Below, in pieces: positions 47,159 to 60,300 of a stretch of DNA of 64,000 bases (position 1 is the stretch's first letter; each line of letters starts with the position of its first letter). The stretch covers positions 62,001 to 126,000 of the forward strand of contig NW_013654970.1 of assembly GCF_000499385.1 (NCBI RefSeq), written 5' to 3'. Position numbers and translations under genes: made by a program. The notes under the pieces were generated by a model. It ran no database searches, was not told where the DNA came from, and saw nothing but the letters and a program-made list of their open reading frames with translations. The DNA comes from Eimeria necatrix. Its lineage: Eukaryota > Apicomplexa > Conoidasida > Eucoccidiorida > Eimeriidae.

Positions 47159-49429
47159 TCCGCACGTAGGACGATCTCTGTCTGATGGCACGATGCTCTC
47201 TGCGGTCCAAGGGAACCTCCCTGTTCGGGAAACAATTCCTAAAGACCAGTGAATTTTACTCCGCAAAGCACTGTGTCTATTATGCGAGCAGATTCATCTC
47301 GACAACTTCCTCTGCCTGCCGCACTCCTCCTTCTCTACTGTTCAATGGTGACGTACGAAATATCTTTGCATAGTCTTGCAAGCTTAGAAGGATGGCATCC
47401 CTGCTTCAGCCCTCAGGGGTAACTGGCGGAAATAAGGTGATAGGTGAGCCCCGCAGCAAACAATCAACGGAGAGCAATTCCTCTTATTATCAGTGATATT
47501 CGATAAACAGAAGTGACGGCGGAAATTCATGAAGGACCTCTGCGGACGATTGCCAGTAGTGGAGTTGCCCACCGTTCCCATCGAGGCTATCTGAGCGTGT
47601 GCTTTAGGATTCCCCAGAATTCCCAGCAACACCACTTGAAAAACAGCAAAGGCAAATAAACAGAAATAACAAGAGCACGGAGAGGGCTCATCATGGCACA
47701 TGCAGTGGCGTCGAAGTCGACCCCTCGAACATGCTATGGCTTTACTAGACCGCAGGCAAAGAGGAAACTATAGCTAGGATATGAAAACGCCCAGTTTTTA
47801 GTCTCTTTACCACTGCTTTTTCCCCTAGCGCTAGCCTCATTTTCGCCCCATGTTGTCAATCCGGGCATTTTGATTTCTAGACACTAGAATCCCTGTGCTT
47901 GCCCCGGCTTCTGACACCCCATAATCGAACCGTTAACTACTTCTTTTTCAAGTTCTCCTGCCACTCACCGAAAATACGCCTTTCCGCATTTGCCTAGTTT
48001 TGGGAGTCAGGGACTGGCTGCATTCGTCACGGCGTTCGATACGCTGCCGCAGCTGAGCTGATAGAGCATCTGTCAACTACCATACACAAACTGAAGAAAA
48101 TAGCTCGTAGCGCTCAACGGCCGCTGGAACGTCAGTCGTGGATCCACTAAGTGTAGTTGTAGATAGGGTGCTGGCTCCAAAGTACAGTCTCTACAGGTTC
48201 CTAAGCCACACTTGATCCGTAAGCGCACGCAGCATCAGGGCGAGTTCTGTAGTGAAAGAATACCCAACATGGTAAGAACAGTCGGAAAAAGGCTAGAAAA
48301 AAAGAGTACCGGCCTAAGCGAGGCAGTGCCGGAAAGTGGATGAGGCGCTCTTTTGTTCCATTGGCTATCACTTGTGTTCGCAAATTTGTGTGCGGTTTGA
48401 AAAGCCGTACACAAATTAACTTTCGATATTGAGTGATGTTTTCCCACGGTCTAGCAAACCCTTTGAAAATGCTACCGCCTCAACAACATTTGCTGCAGTG
48501 TTACGCGCTCCAATGAAAGAGCAAAGGCTGTTGCAGCAAACGCGATAGAACGGTTTATGCAGGCCTATGCTATGAATGGGAAATGTTAAGCAGAGCAGGC
48601 TAAAACATGAGGGTGTTTATCGCTTCAGATTTCTGTTGAGAAAGCCGAGCTGGGGAAAAAACACTCCTAGTAAACCGTGGACGGTTACAGCTTAGAGCAA
48701 TGCAAGTACAGGCTGCTTCCCGCTCCTACCCACGCTACATCTTCCACATTATAAAGAGCAACTCACACATGAAAGTCACCCTGAGAACGCGGGAAAGATG
48801 TGTGGGAGATTGACCTTTTAACGGTCTGGTCATACTTGCACGTTGTGGGTTCGCATCGGAGAAGTAACAGAAAGCAAACCTTGTAGAACCCCTGAAAGAA
48901 AAAAAGAGAACAGTGAAAGGCCTAAATAATGGACCTGCAGATATCACATCAGGAAGGGCACTACGCTGCCGTTCTTTCATCCTACTGGAGAGCTAGTTGG
49001 AGCAGTCGCAAAGTTTCATTCTCCATTTGAACGTGAAACGACGGGCATTGCCAACATCACAACGACTTCCACAGAACGAAGACGGCAACGTAAAAACCTT
49101 TTCCAATGTAGCAACGATGCGGCTCATGAGGGTGTAACCCGACAACATTTACTGGGGGAGCGAACTTAAGGCAAACCTATTTGGTGATGCTCTCGTACAC
49201 TGAACCTACCTAAAGGGAACAGGACAGGACTTGAAAGGCTAGATGAGAGTCAAGCGCCGCATGGTGCTACGCCTTTACACTACCAGCAGCTGCGCTCCCC
49301 TTATTTGACAGGTTACATCTAATTGGCAACAAGGAGACCACCGGAAGTATTCCGCTGCCTTTGTGAAGGTCGTTGAGCGAAGGAAATAGTTCTTTGCAAC
49401 AGGTGTCGTGGAACACTGCTTGGCTAGTG
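47159..49429. other. Intergenic, no gene seen
   Basis: It starts with the CDKAL1 promoter side and ends where element B becomes recognisable. I see no conserved coding. Part of 48.6-49.4 kb may be the 5' LTR or leader of element B, but I found no repeat to prove it. Confidence 0.4.
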
Positions 49430-49442
49430 TGTCAGTTAAGAT

Positions 49443-49829
49443 GTGCAGTGTCTTAACGAAAGGTTCCACCGTCAATTTCAAGAGCTGAAGAGAAGCAGAA
49501 GCGGAGATGCCAGTAGTGTAAGGCGTATGGGTTGCCGCAGAGGGATAGCGGGGGAAACGAGGAGGCGAATTAGAGCTCGGCCCCAGCGGATGTCGTCAGA
49601 GGGGCAACTAACTTCAGGCAAGCGAAGGCGATTGAGTGCGCTGCCCCCGAAAAGCAGCATGAGCAGCGTGATGTGTGTTGAATCAAACATACAGGGACAC
49701 GTTGTGAAAGGTTCCCTCTCATGGGAACTCAAGGCTCTTCGGTCAGGTGAAACCTGCAAGAGGCGGGGGGGTAAAGTCCATTACATTACAAACTGTGCCA
49801 GCCCGTACAGGCCAAGACCTACATACTAA
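49443..49829 (+). pseudogene. gag 3' part of element B
   Basis: A 128-codon frame, basic and arginine-rich in its first half, ends in CKRRGGKVHYITNC. This is a CCHC knuckle whose second cysteine is arginine. Alignment with element A (CKRCGGETHYSINC) shows the change directly. Confidence 0.72.
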
Positions 49830-51074
49830 GAAGTGGCCATAGGCACTGAGAGAACTCAGGGTAAGGGCGACGAAAGGCAACAGCAAAGCATGGGAATTGC
49901 GGGAGACGAGTCTCCTATGCACCAGCGATAAGGCCAAAAGCCATGTAAGTCTCCCCAAGCTGGAAGCATTGGCACCTGATGCAAGACTGAGCCAATGCCT
50001 TATATGCAGATGCTACAGCAGTGGCCAAGGCTTATGTTGAAAGAGGGAAGCAGAGCTCACAAAAGGTAGACCTTGCTAGCGTGACTACTGTTAAGTAGGA
50101 AAGAGGAAAGGCCACCGAACCGCATGGGGTTCCCAATAGAGCTGAAGTGGAAATGACACCTCAGATGTGATACCAGTAGCTGTAGACGGCAGGTAACATC
50201 TGGAGGCTACTGTGCAGCGTGGTTAAGGGAGCTAAGCTTTCCTCTGAGATACGGATGCATGAATGTGAAGCGATTGTGGGAGAGCGCTTACCATGCAGTT
50301 TCACTAGCCCGATCATGCTTAAGGTGCGAACCTCGTGCTACGTCGCCCACAGAAAGCCTCTCGTTTTGCCATGGCCAATAAAGAACCGCTACACACCGAC
50401 CACGCGAAAAAGGGGCTGTCGAGGTGGCGTGGTAGTGCATCACTAATGGGTGCTCCCTAGGGGAAACTGCACCTCATGACCTTATCCTGGACTAGGCGAG
50501 CTAAGGGACTAACAGTCTGGCATTTAAAGTCAGGTAAACTAAGGAGCTACATGAGTGGTCAGCGAAAGAGTCCAGCAATCAAAATAACACAAAACATAAC
50601 CAAAAAAAGTGCGAGCGAGGACACCAGTGGAGCACGCATACTAGATGCTGGCCTAGGACGTCTCCCAAATAACTGCGGCAACGAAAGATGCACCGTTTCC
50701 CCACACTCTCAAGCACCATAAGGAAAATCGCAACGCGAAGCTCAGGATCCCAATAGAAGAGCTACTGCACGAGGTCCAAGTTAACACACGCACTTCAGGG
50801 ACTTAGTGTCCTGTTGGTTTTGCCGGGCGTGGGAAAGTTATCCTCCATTCACGTACGTGAGGAGCATAAAAAACCGCTCCTGTGTGTGCGTGCGTCCTGA
50901 ATATCACTTCCGGCCTACAGAGAAGGCGCGACTGACGAGTAAGAGCCACCTTACCCCACCGCCATCTTCAAACTGGATTCCATCGAACAGAGCGAATGCA
51001 GTAATTCTGCACATACTTGAGGTGCTTGAAGAAAATCAAGAACATCAGACTTGCGATGGTTAAATTGCATCCAG

Positions 51075-51980
51075 AAGTGTTCGCAGACAGTTATATGCAG
51101 GATTGCCACCACAGCGTTAACATTATCATCACATCCTACTGAAGATAGGTAAGCTCCCGACCAAGGTCTTGATGTACAGAATGACGCCGGACCCGTTCAC
51201 ATTTCATAAGCTGATGGTAAAGAGGGCCCTTCTTTTTTCCCAACGTATGCGTCGACTATCATGGTTGACAGTAGGCAAGATAATTCAGAAGACAGGAGAG
51301 TATGCATGACTGTCAACTACCAAGAATCAAACGTCCCCATTAATGCTTCTGATTTTACTCTGCTCCCTATCAACACCGTTCTAGAGATGCGCCAAACAGC
51401 TAAATATTTCCATACAGTTGATCTCGAAGCGAGATTGTATCATAATCTTATGAAAAGCAATGGCCTTTGGAAGGCTGTGTTTCACTCAGTCTCGCGATAA
51501 CTTGAGTAACTGGCTATACTGTTCATAATCAAGGTTGCCTCGGCTACATTCCACATTGATATCAGTAGGCATGTACAGCATTTGCTGCGTCAGTGCTCCA
51601 CCGCTTATCTTGACGACGTACTAACATACAGCCCTGATCTCTCCAACGACGTTAACATTTTGCAGCAGCAGCATTTTGCAGCAGGAGTTCAGCATCTTTC
51701 TAAAGTGTTGATTCTATCCTAAAGGCATGCAAATACGAGTTTGCTGGACAAGAGCTCACTTGTCTGTGCTGCTCCGTCAGCCCTGCGTGTATCAGCCCAG
51801 TTATTGGCAAGCTACACGCTATTCGGCTGTGGTAGGAGGAGCTGGCTAACGACAAGCGTATCTATTCCTCGGTGCTATCAACTTCTGCCGCGTATTTATG
51901 GCTCCTGAGTTCGCATGCTTTGCTCGTCCAACTTATATTCTCACGTGGAATGATGACGCTTCCCAGTGGACAAAACATCA
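51075..51980 (+). pseudogene. Reverse transcriptase of element B
   Basis: Motifs in order over several frames are GLPPQR, YRMTPDPF (51178 on), RRVCMTVNYQESN and AKYFHTVDLEARLYHN (51396 on, the first catalytic aspartate block), AYLDDVLTYS (51603-51632, the YxDD box), CKYEF, GAINFCRVFMAPEFACFARP (51871 on, the FLGLxNYYRRFIxxFS block) and WNDDASQW. The spacing follows Ty3/gypsy RT throughout. Stops after 51500 and shifts between blocks make it non-functional. Confidence 0.85.
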
Positions 51981-51984
51981 CAAC

Positions 51985-52200
51985 CACACTCTACGGCGCA
52001 CGAAGAAGCACATAATGGATTGTACGCCCCCTGCAAGTTCCCGATAGAGCGAAGACTTTCGGGGTATACATGGACGCCTCAGGGTCTGCAGTAGGGGAGG
52101 TTCCTGAACAACCCACTCCTCAGGCTCCGCAGTAGCGCCGGTTCTGGAAAAAGAACACAAGCCAACCCTCTTCCTCAGCCATGTTTTGAGCCCGGCTGTG
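51985..52200 (+). pseudogene. RNase H start of element B
   Basis: The frame reads VPDRAKTFGVYMDASGSAVG (about 52037-52096), matching the beginning of Ty3 RNase H (PDxxxxFxxxTDASxxxxG) with the first catalytic aspartate kept. Further RNase H motifs are not clear. Confidence 0.7.
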
Positions 52201-54347
52201 CAGAAATATTCAATGTGCGAGAACTTGTCATTGTAAGCATGACTTCAATTATTGTTAGCCTCCAGTTAACGGGCGTCTAGTGATCGTCAAGCACTCACTA
52301 ATTTGCAGCAGCTGAATGAGTCGTAGCGTGGAACCGTTCAGGCCTGTGCGCTAGTGTCTCAAAAACAAGCACTGCCATCAAGCCCACACTGCATACTGAC
52401 TTGCCGTATATGATAAATGAAAATTTCACTGCATCTAGAATAATCTGTAGCAATCAAAGGCTATCGGGTGCGCGATTGTGCTACTTTCAGTGCCACATAT
52501 GAGCATCCCGATGCCAACGTTTGCCTACATGAGTCTACCTCTACTTAATGTGCAAGCCTCTGCGAAGAAGCAACGTAACTCGCGTTCACCCAGTTGAGGC
52601 CTTGTTCACCAATGAATGCTTAATATTTGCTTATTACCTTTCTATTTAACGAACAGTATGAGGCAGTGTGTCATCATTTCGTTCTATAACAACCATCATT
52701 AGCGGACTGCAGGGCTCATCATTGGCGATGCATCTTCCTGCTCAGCTGCTACCTGCTATGGACACTATTGCGATACTGTGCGGGCAAATAAACTGAAAGT
52801 AGCATTATACCGGATTTGTCGAATATGCTCAGCACCAAGTGGACGAACTTTCAAGATATCTGGTAACCCATGTACATGCAGCGAAACACTCAAGCTTCGC
52901 ATTGTATAATCTCTGCATAATACTACCTAATGCCCCACATTGGCCGGGATAATCTGAATGCACGAGCCAATTCTGGAGCCCCTAGCTCTGCAAGCCTGTC
53001 CTGGAACGCGGCTGAGGAAAAAGGAAAGCCTCTTCACCTCTCTCCCCACAAGCCTAAGGTATTTTTTCAGTCGCATCATCTTCCAGATAAATTCTTGGTT
53101 TCGGGAAACAATATATATCAAACCCGTAGTTGTATAGGAGGGAAAAGCAAGCGCTTGAGTCTCTGATGTTTATGCCCAATATTTGACACGGTCTAACCAT
53201 GACGCTTTCCTCTGTCGGCGGCAGCATGTCGCATTCGAAATGTTCCTTTTTCGATGCTGGAATACGCTGTTTGCTGTGAACACGGTCAGAACACTCAAAA
53301 GAAGCCGCCCTCTTGCGGACCCTCTGTGAGAAATATCCGCCCACCCTGTGTTCCTCTCAAAAGGAAGGGCTTTCACCCAAACCTCTATGCTGAAGACACT
53401 AGTTCAGATTTGACAAGTAGCGTTAACGGGAAATACATGTCATCGTTGGATCGCAAGAGCATGACTGCAATCGATTGGGCGCCATGTGTAAGGGAAGTGT
53501 GCCATATGCTGGGGCGCAGAATGCGCCCCCAGTTACTGGTGCCTGGAATTCACTAGTCCTTCGATTTCTCGACTTGCTCAGGTTGTTACGTCATGCAAAT
53601 GAACCGCTCGCTTCTTGCAGTAGCAAATTTGGGGGCAGATACACAGGCAGCAAGCAGCGAGCGCCTTGTGCTCCTAGGGGGGCCCCGCTCTTTTTGACAG
53701 AGACCGCACCCTTCAGAATAAAGCCTCTACATTTCTGATTTGGGAAATGAGAGAGTATTTCATTGTCAAAAAGAGAAGCGCTGCGTTAGTTTTGCCTTTT
53801 GGGCACACGTCACGTCGATTCGGCTGCGCTGGACCCCCAGGGCGGAAAGCCATTTTCTTTTGTACACCCTTCTGGGACTCTTCTTGACCGTTTTTCGCAT
53901 TTTTTATGCACTTTCGGGATTCAACCAAGGAAAGAAGACTCAAAGGGCTCCATCTCAAGCAGCTTGCACCGAGCTAGCGCGCCTCAAAGAGAGGCCAACA
54001 TTTAGGAGTACTTGGCTGAGCAAGTCTAAGGCAAGAATTTAATCAAGACCGTGGTGTGAGCCTTCTGCATCATTTTTTGGCTTCAGACAAACTCGGGGCT
54101 TTCCGGGTAGGCTCCTGTCACTGGTAAAACAGTCTGGTGCACGAGGTGCTGCTGCTACTGCAGTTGTCATTTGAAGCTGCAAAGTACTGAATGCAAGAAG
54201 CCTGTTTTAACTGCCCGCCGCCACAAAAGAGAGGAATTCAGCATCTACTTGAAGCATCAAGCAGCAACTACCTCGAGCGACCTCTTACCCACCCCCTTCC
54301 AGGTTGTGACACAGCCCTGCAGTTCTGCAAAATGCGGGGACGCCCGA
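52201..54347. other. Intergenic with possible coding exons
   Basis: Past element B two plus-strand stretches look mildly coding: ATG 52930 to a donor at about 53059, and 53254-53556. I could not join them into a gene with matching phase or recognise a family. A plus-strand frame at 53740-54042 has one hydrophobic segment but no motif. The frame of the VPS13-like exon 1 is open back to 54171 without an ATG. Confidence 0.3.
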
Positions 54348-57300
54348 ATGCCAGTGGCAAAGATGTATACTGAGGGTCATGGGCAGACGGAAGCCGACGA
54401 ACAGCAGCCAGAGAGCCAGTCGCTGGCTGCCGCAGGCTTTGGCAACAAAGCACGCTGTACGGCAGACACCGTCACTGGAACCGGTGCGGAATTGAAGGTC
54501 TCTCTACACGCAGAACGAGAAGAAGAAAATGCAGCAAATGATGACGCAAAACCAACAGAGGCTGCAGAATCGGGGGGAGAACAAGCAACTGCACCTACCG
54601 AAATCACGCCAGCGGAAGCAACTACATCAACTGAAACAGGCAAAATTGCAGGAGGACCTGACATGCATGCTGACCACTGCAAAGAAGTAATTGATCTATT
54701 TGCGGCCGGACGTCTACAGCAGGAATTGAAGCAGGAGCATGATGTCGGAGCTGCCATGTCCTCAGTCCTGGCTGCGGCAGCTTCGGCAGGACATATGCCC
54801 GAGAGTGCCCCCAAAACGAGTGAAGAAGACGGCCACACCTCCTCTGTATTGTCAAAGCTTCTATCTGCTGCTCTGCGGCAGCTTTTGCCATGGGTCCTCC
54901 CGTCTGCGCTTCGGGGTGCCACTGCGGCAAGCGTCAGAGTAAACATATCTAAAAAACAACTGACCCTAAGCGGTGTTTCTCTGCAGCCGCAGGAACTTAC
55001 ATCACTCGTGGGAGCCCCTCTGGAGTTGCTGCACTGCAGCATAGGTAACCTTCAACTGCAAATGGGGAGACAGGGGGCGCTCACTGTAGCAGCTGCAGCG
55101 TCCGTCGGGAAAGACACAACGTCCTCTTCAGGTTCATGGACAACAGAGGGGATTCCGGCTTGTTCTTCGACGACACCACTTGCACCAGATGAGCAGAACA
55201 AATACGATGGCAAGAAAGATTCAGGTTCTCTGCTTCTTTCTCTGAAGGATGTCATTGTTGTGTTGACACCAACGAGACCAGCGGAATGGTCGAGGGACCA
55301 GTTACTAGAGTTGGCGCTTCGGAGGCGGAGATCGCTGCTTCATAGTATAGACAGCAAACAACAGCAAAAGCAACTGCTACAGCCTAGTGGCCTTTCAGCA
55401 AATGTGGCTGGTGTGATATCGCACTGGATCGACCGCCATATCCAGTGGGCCTCTGTAGAAGTCCTTAATTTACATATTCGCGTGGAATGTCTTATTCCCC
55501 TTTCCAAAACGAGCAACAGCAGTTGCGCTAGGGCAGCTTTCGCTTTAGGGCTGCATTTTAAGGAGCTGCGTATGCGCACTGTCCCACCTGAGGAGTCCAA
55601 TGTTCCACGCGCTAGCATGAGAAGGGAAGAACAACAGGAGAAACGAGGGATTCCGGAAGCTGCAGCAACTTCTTCTCACCAAGCCACTACAGAACCATCG
55701 GTTAAAGCTGGCAGAATTGAGGGACACAGTAGCAGTAATAAAGACAGCTTCTGCAGCGAGTTTAATGTCAGAGGCTTCTCCTCGTATACTCAAAATGAGC
55801 TGCATCTACTGGCACCGCACACTTGCAGTGTAACTGAGATGATCGAGAAACTCCGCGCTTCTCGAGTGTTAATTCGCCAGGAAAATGAGTATCCCCCCTC
55901 AGCGCGCAAAGGAGGAAAGCAACTGCAGTCTGAAGGAGGTCAACAGCGCGATGTAGATGACCGATTGTCCTCAACGAGCAATTTTTCACCTACTGGACAG
56001 CAGCGCCGGTGTCGTAGAACGAGCACAAACGGCAGGTGCCTCTTGGCCCCTGTAAATGTCTACATATCTTTAAGAAAGAAGAGTCTGGTTGAAAGCAACC
56101 TTCCCAGTGGCAGAAGCAGCAGCAGAGTTGAGGGTGTTACAGTAAGGGAGGACGGCGGGAGCTTCATGGATAATTGCCAGGCAGTATTTAGTCAAGGGAA
56201 GCTCTTTACAACCACAGACCCTGCCTATATCGCTACAGTCGATTCGGAGGGCCTGCAACTTGCTGTTAACCCGGCAGGCGTTCGGGGTCTTCGGTGGCTG
56301 GTAGCAAGCTTTGAGGAGCACCGCAGAGCCATTGACACAGCTGAGGCTGTCCTCAGCCTTGTAAGACCATTCGCGCCATCTTGCACTGGTCAGTGATCTT
56401 GCGAACAAAGCACGAGGATGACGAATTCAGAGCGGTAGCAGGATAAAGGAAGACACGCACGCAAGACCAGCCCAGCTTTCAGTTTTACCAACTTGTATGC
56501 GCGCATGCTGATCCGTAGTTTTTTGTCACTTCCTCTCCTTTACATGTGTGTTCAGTGCACGGAAATCCCGGAATTTGGTGGCGATTCGCGATTCGTGCGG
56601 TTTGCCGCTTGCAGCGCGAGATGAGCATCACCGCGCGCACCAGTAACTCACAAGCGACCGTGCCTACAGAGGGAGTTTTGCCTGTCGAAGAGACCCTTAA
56701 GTTGCGCCTATGCGCCGAAAAATCCGAAAAGTATCGCTGCCTGCGACGCCTGCAGCTGCAAGGCACGCTAACACAGACGCAAGAAGAACAGTTGCTTCAC
56801 CTGACAAACACTTTACCGCTGCCACACCTCCTGAAGGCTCATTCAGCGGCAAGGCAGGATCTCATGGAGCAGCAAGGGGAAGTGACAGGAAGAGCCCCTG
56901 GGAAGACCTGGGCACGCTGGCTCCCTGTGTGGGGGAAAAGAAGGTCACAACAAGGCTCAGGAGCGACGAGAAACACATCAGCAGCCGTTGGCTTTAATGA
57001 AATAGCTCTTAGTGAGCGGAAAACGGGCTGCTCTGTTCGTCCCGTGCCTCCGCTTTCTCTGCAGGCGATCTTGGATCAGAATAGGCTGCAGAATCGAGGA
57101 CACCAGGAGCGGGGAGAGCGGAAGACACAGGGGGAGGAACTGCAGCAGCAGTGGCAAAACAACGGGCAGCATGAGCAGCTGGGAAGTTCTGTTGAGGGGG
57201 CGCCGCCAGGAGAATTTGATTACTTTTTCGATGCTCGTTCTCAGGTACCCTCCGCCTTTGCTTCGGGCTCGAGCGCTTTGCATCTTTGCTAGAATGCTTC

Positions 57301-60300
57301 TAGTAATCTAACTTGAGTCACAGACTCCGTAGTTGTTTGGTGACAGTGTTGGTTCCCATGGCGCTGACGTGTGCTGTTGGTGCTGCTGTGATTCGGTTTT
57401 CAGCCCGCTACTGCGCGCTTCACAGGCGACAGCACTTCAGTGCTTCAAATAGAACAAAGAGCAGTATCCCATGCAACGCTACCTCTCGCAGCCGCAAATG
57501 CAACTCATTCACTTCAAAGAAGCCACAGTAAAGAAGAACCAAGCCATACGCTCCCTCAACTTCAAGGGTTGACTGCTTTCGGTGGGAGGGCCAATTCCGA
57601 AATCACGCGACAGGAGGGCCATGAATGTCCCACGATTCCGGTAACAGAGGTGGAGCCCGCTGTTTGCGCCATGAACACTGACGAGAAAGAAGGCCTATGC
57701 AAAGGTTCTGATCTTTCAGAGGCCGATGAAATATTTTACGACTGCTTGGACTTTCAACCGCCGCAACAATCCCTATCGCCGCATGAAGATGCTTCACCAG
57801 CAGCCGCAGCGGCAACTTCAGCTGAGGCAACTAATCCGCAAAGCGAAGCGCAGCCTCGCTCCGCTTCCGCACAAGCTGCTTACACGTTGTCAGCTTCCGT
57901 GCTTCTGCGCTCTGCTTCTGTCACTTTCTGCACGGACGTACAGCCGTTTCGAGAGACTGAACTACAGCTGAATCAGCAACAACGCCTTCCTCCACAGCAA
58001 CAGAAGGAATCACAGCGGACAGAAGACAACTATTTAGTTTGCAACGTAGGCCCAGTCTGTGTGGATGGCCTCATAGGTAACGACAAGGTAACTGGGAGCG
58101 TCTCCGTAGACTACCTGAGGATCAATTACAAAGGCAGGGGTCTTCAGAATGAGCAGACTCTGGTGTTTGAGGACAATAAGATAGGAGATAAGCCATTGCT
58201 ATCGGTGCAAATTACAGGGAATTGCGTTGGTACTGTGTTTGAGGGGCAAGTGGATGGACGCGACTCGAACTTCTTGTCTCTTTCGATCCGTCGTCTCATT
58301 TGTATTCTCGATCCAAAGGCTTTGAGGGGATTGACAACTATCCAAGAACGATTTACTGCTGCTGTTGCAGAAACAGCCTTGGCTGCAGTTTCGCAGCAAT
58401 GCAGCCTTTTGCATCTGAGAGGAACCATGAGGAGAGATTACACATGCACTAGGGAGGGTCGTGGCGGCTTTCTTGGGTTCCAGGTGACATCAGGCTGTGC
58501 GGGTCCGCAAAGACAGCTGAGTCTTTCTCCTAAACGCCAGCAGCAACTTCGTGAAAGCGCTTTGCTTCAATATGCGGTTTGTATAGAGGCCCCAACAGTG
58601 ATCGCCCCCGCCTTGGAGGGAAGGGCGGTGCTGTGTCATCTTGGAGAGCTGAGAGTAAGCAGAATGGCCTGTGTGTTTCCCCTTTTTACTTGCCGCTTCC
58701 ATTGTGCTCTTTCTGAACTTGAATCTGGCACTGTAGTATCTCATTTCAAGCTGGCTTCCTCCTTCATCTTATCAGAGAGGAACTGCCTGTAAGCTGCAAT
58801 ATCCGTGGAATTATGCTGTTAGTCAACGCTTTTTTTCCGATTTTACTTCATCCGCCTATTAGTCAAGCTGCATGCACGATGGACGCTTACAACGCTTTGT
58901 AGGGTTTCGTTTGACATTCGTGCATGAAACGCAGGTCTGCAGCGCGCAGCGGAAGCAATTACCACAGCCCACTGGCGGAAAGGAAAATGATGCTGAGTCA
59001 GTCAACCTTGAGTTTTTCGATAGCTTTCTTCATGAACGGTATGGCCACCGCTTTACTGCTTCAACAGCAGGATCGCATACTGCCAGGGCTCCGGCAACAG
59101 AGGCCTCCTGTTTTCCTGCCACAGCGCGAGCTCACCTCTTGCGACGCGTCAACGTTATCACTCACCATGGCGTGCTGCTGAGAGATTCACACATACTATT
59201 TCATAGCAATCTAGAGCAGCTGAAGAAGGAACTGGAGCCGCTCCAGTCTCATGACTCAAGCGGGAGCAGAAGTGGCCTAGGTGCCTGGTGCTCCTCTCAG
59301 AGGCCAAGCAGGGACCGACGTCATTGCGAGCACTTGTTCCGGTCCCAGAAATACAGATTTGGTGGGCATAGAAGGAAAATTTGGCATCATGAGTTCGGCG
59401 AATCCAGGAGTCACCCCATGGATAAAACGGAGCATTCTTTACCCCGGGGGATTAAGGGTGTTGCCCAGCCCATCCTTCTCCCCTCCGAGTTTGGGGCAGT
59501 TATAGAGGTAAAACACATTGACATTTACGATGCGAGGGAGCTTTTTCTGCCTCGCAAGTTGCGCTGCTTTCTCAAAGAGCAGCAGCAGCTTCAAACACAG
59601 TTTTTCAGCTCCGCCACCACTGCGGTCGGTTGCCATCCGTGCCGCAGATGTGACACAGCAGAGAAGAAGCAAACGGAAATTCAGGGAATGATACCGCAGA
59701 GTTCATTGCAGGAACAGAAACATCACCGGCAGGAAGAGTATGGAATACGAGCAAGCGACGGGCAAGCACAGCTGCGCTGCGAAGTACAAGTAGACGTAAA
59801 TGGAAATTTTGGCGAGGTCGAGATCTCTTTAAGTCACTACGGATGCACTACTTTATTGAGGTGAGAGGACGCTGATGTTGTTCTGTGGATTCGAAAGTAG
59901 CACTGCCACCGTTTGGTGTATTTTCAACTTCAAAAATCTATTTCAAGCTTTACTAACTACTACTAAATGTTTAAAGTTGCATTTGTTTCTTTTTCGGTCT
60001 GCAGCGCCGTCAATTTCCTCAAAGCAACCTTGTTGCGGAGGGAGACCGCCACTTCATCCAGGGAATGTGTGGACTCAAGCTGCGGCAGAAAAACTGTTCC
60101 GGATCCAGCGGCGGCTGTAGGCCCTAGTACAGAACTCAGTAGAGGCCAAAGAATAGATGGGCACACTGAAGCCAGTGGCATCATTCCAATATACATTTCT
60201 GGTTCTGTTGGGTGTGAGAAAATGACTGTGTTTTTTCACAATCTTAACAACAATGCAGATATGCCGCGAGGAATAGACTGGAACGAGTCAAGTCCAACCA

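Larger units (their letters stand above)
49430..52200 (+). mobile_element. Decayed Ty3/gypsy retroelement (element B), related to element A
   Basis: On the plus strand the order is gag with a worn zinc knuckle (49755-49796), a stretch shared with element A (to about 50400), the RT lead-in (LYAGLPPQR near 51090), RT palm with YLDD (51606-51617), the RT thumb/connection and the start of RNase H near 52050. Stops and frame changes are frequent. Integrase and chromodomain are not recognisable past 52.2 kb. This is the best preserved RT of the three elements here and would be the right query for finding other copies. LTRs were not recognised. Confidence 0.8.

Noticed and set aside
47159..47266. 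Longer N terminus for CDKAL1
   Set aside because: It would start at TTG; the ATG at 47158 already includes the hydrophobic segments.
54171..54347. Upstream extension of the VPS13-like first exon
   Set aside because: The frame is open but starts at TTG; the first ATG in frame is 54348.
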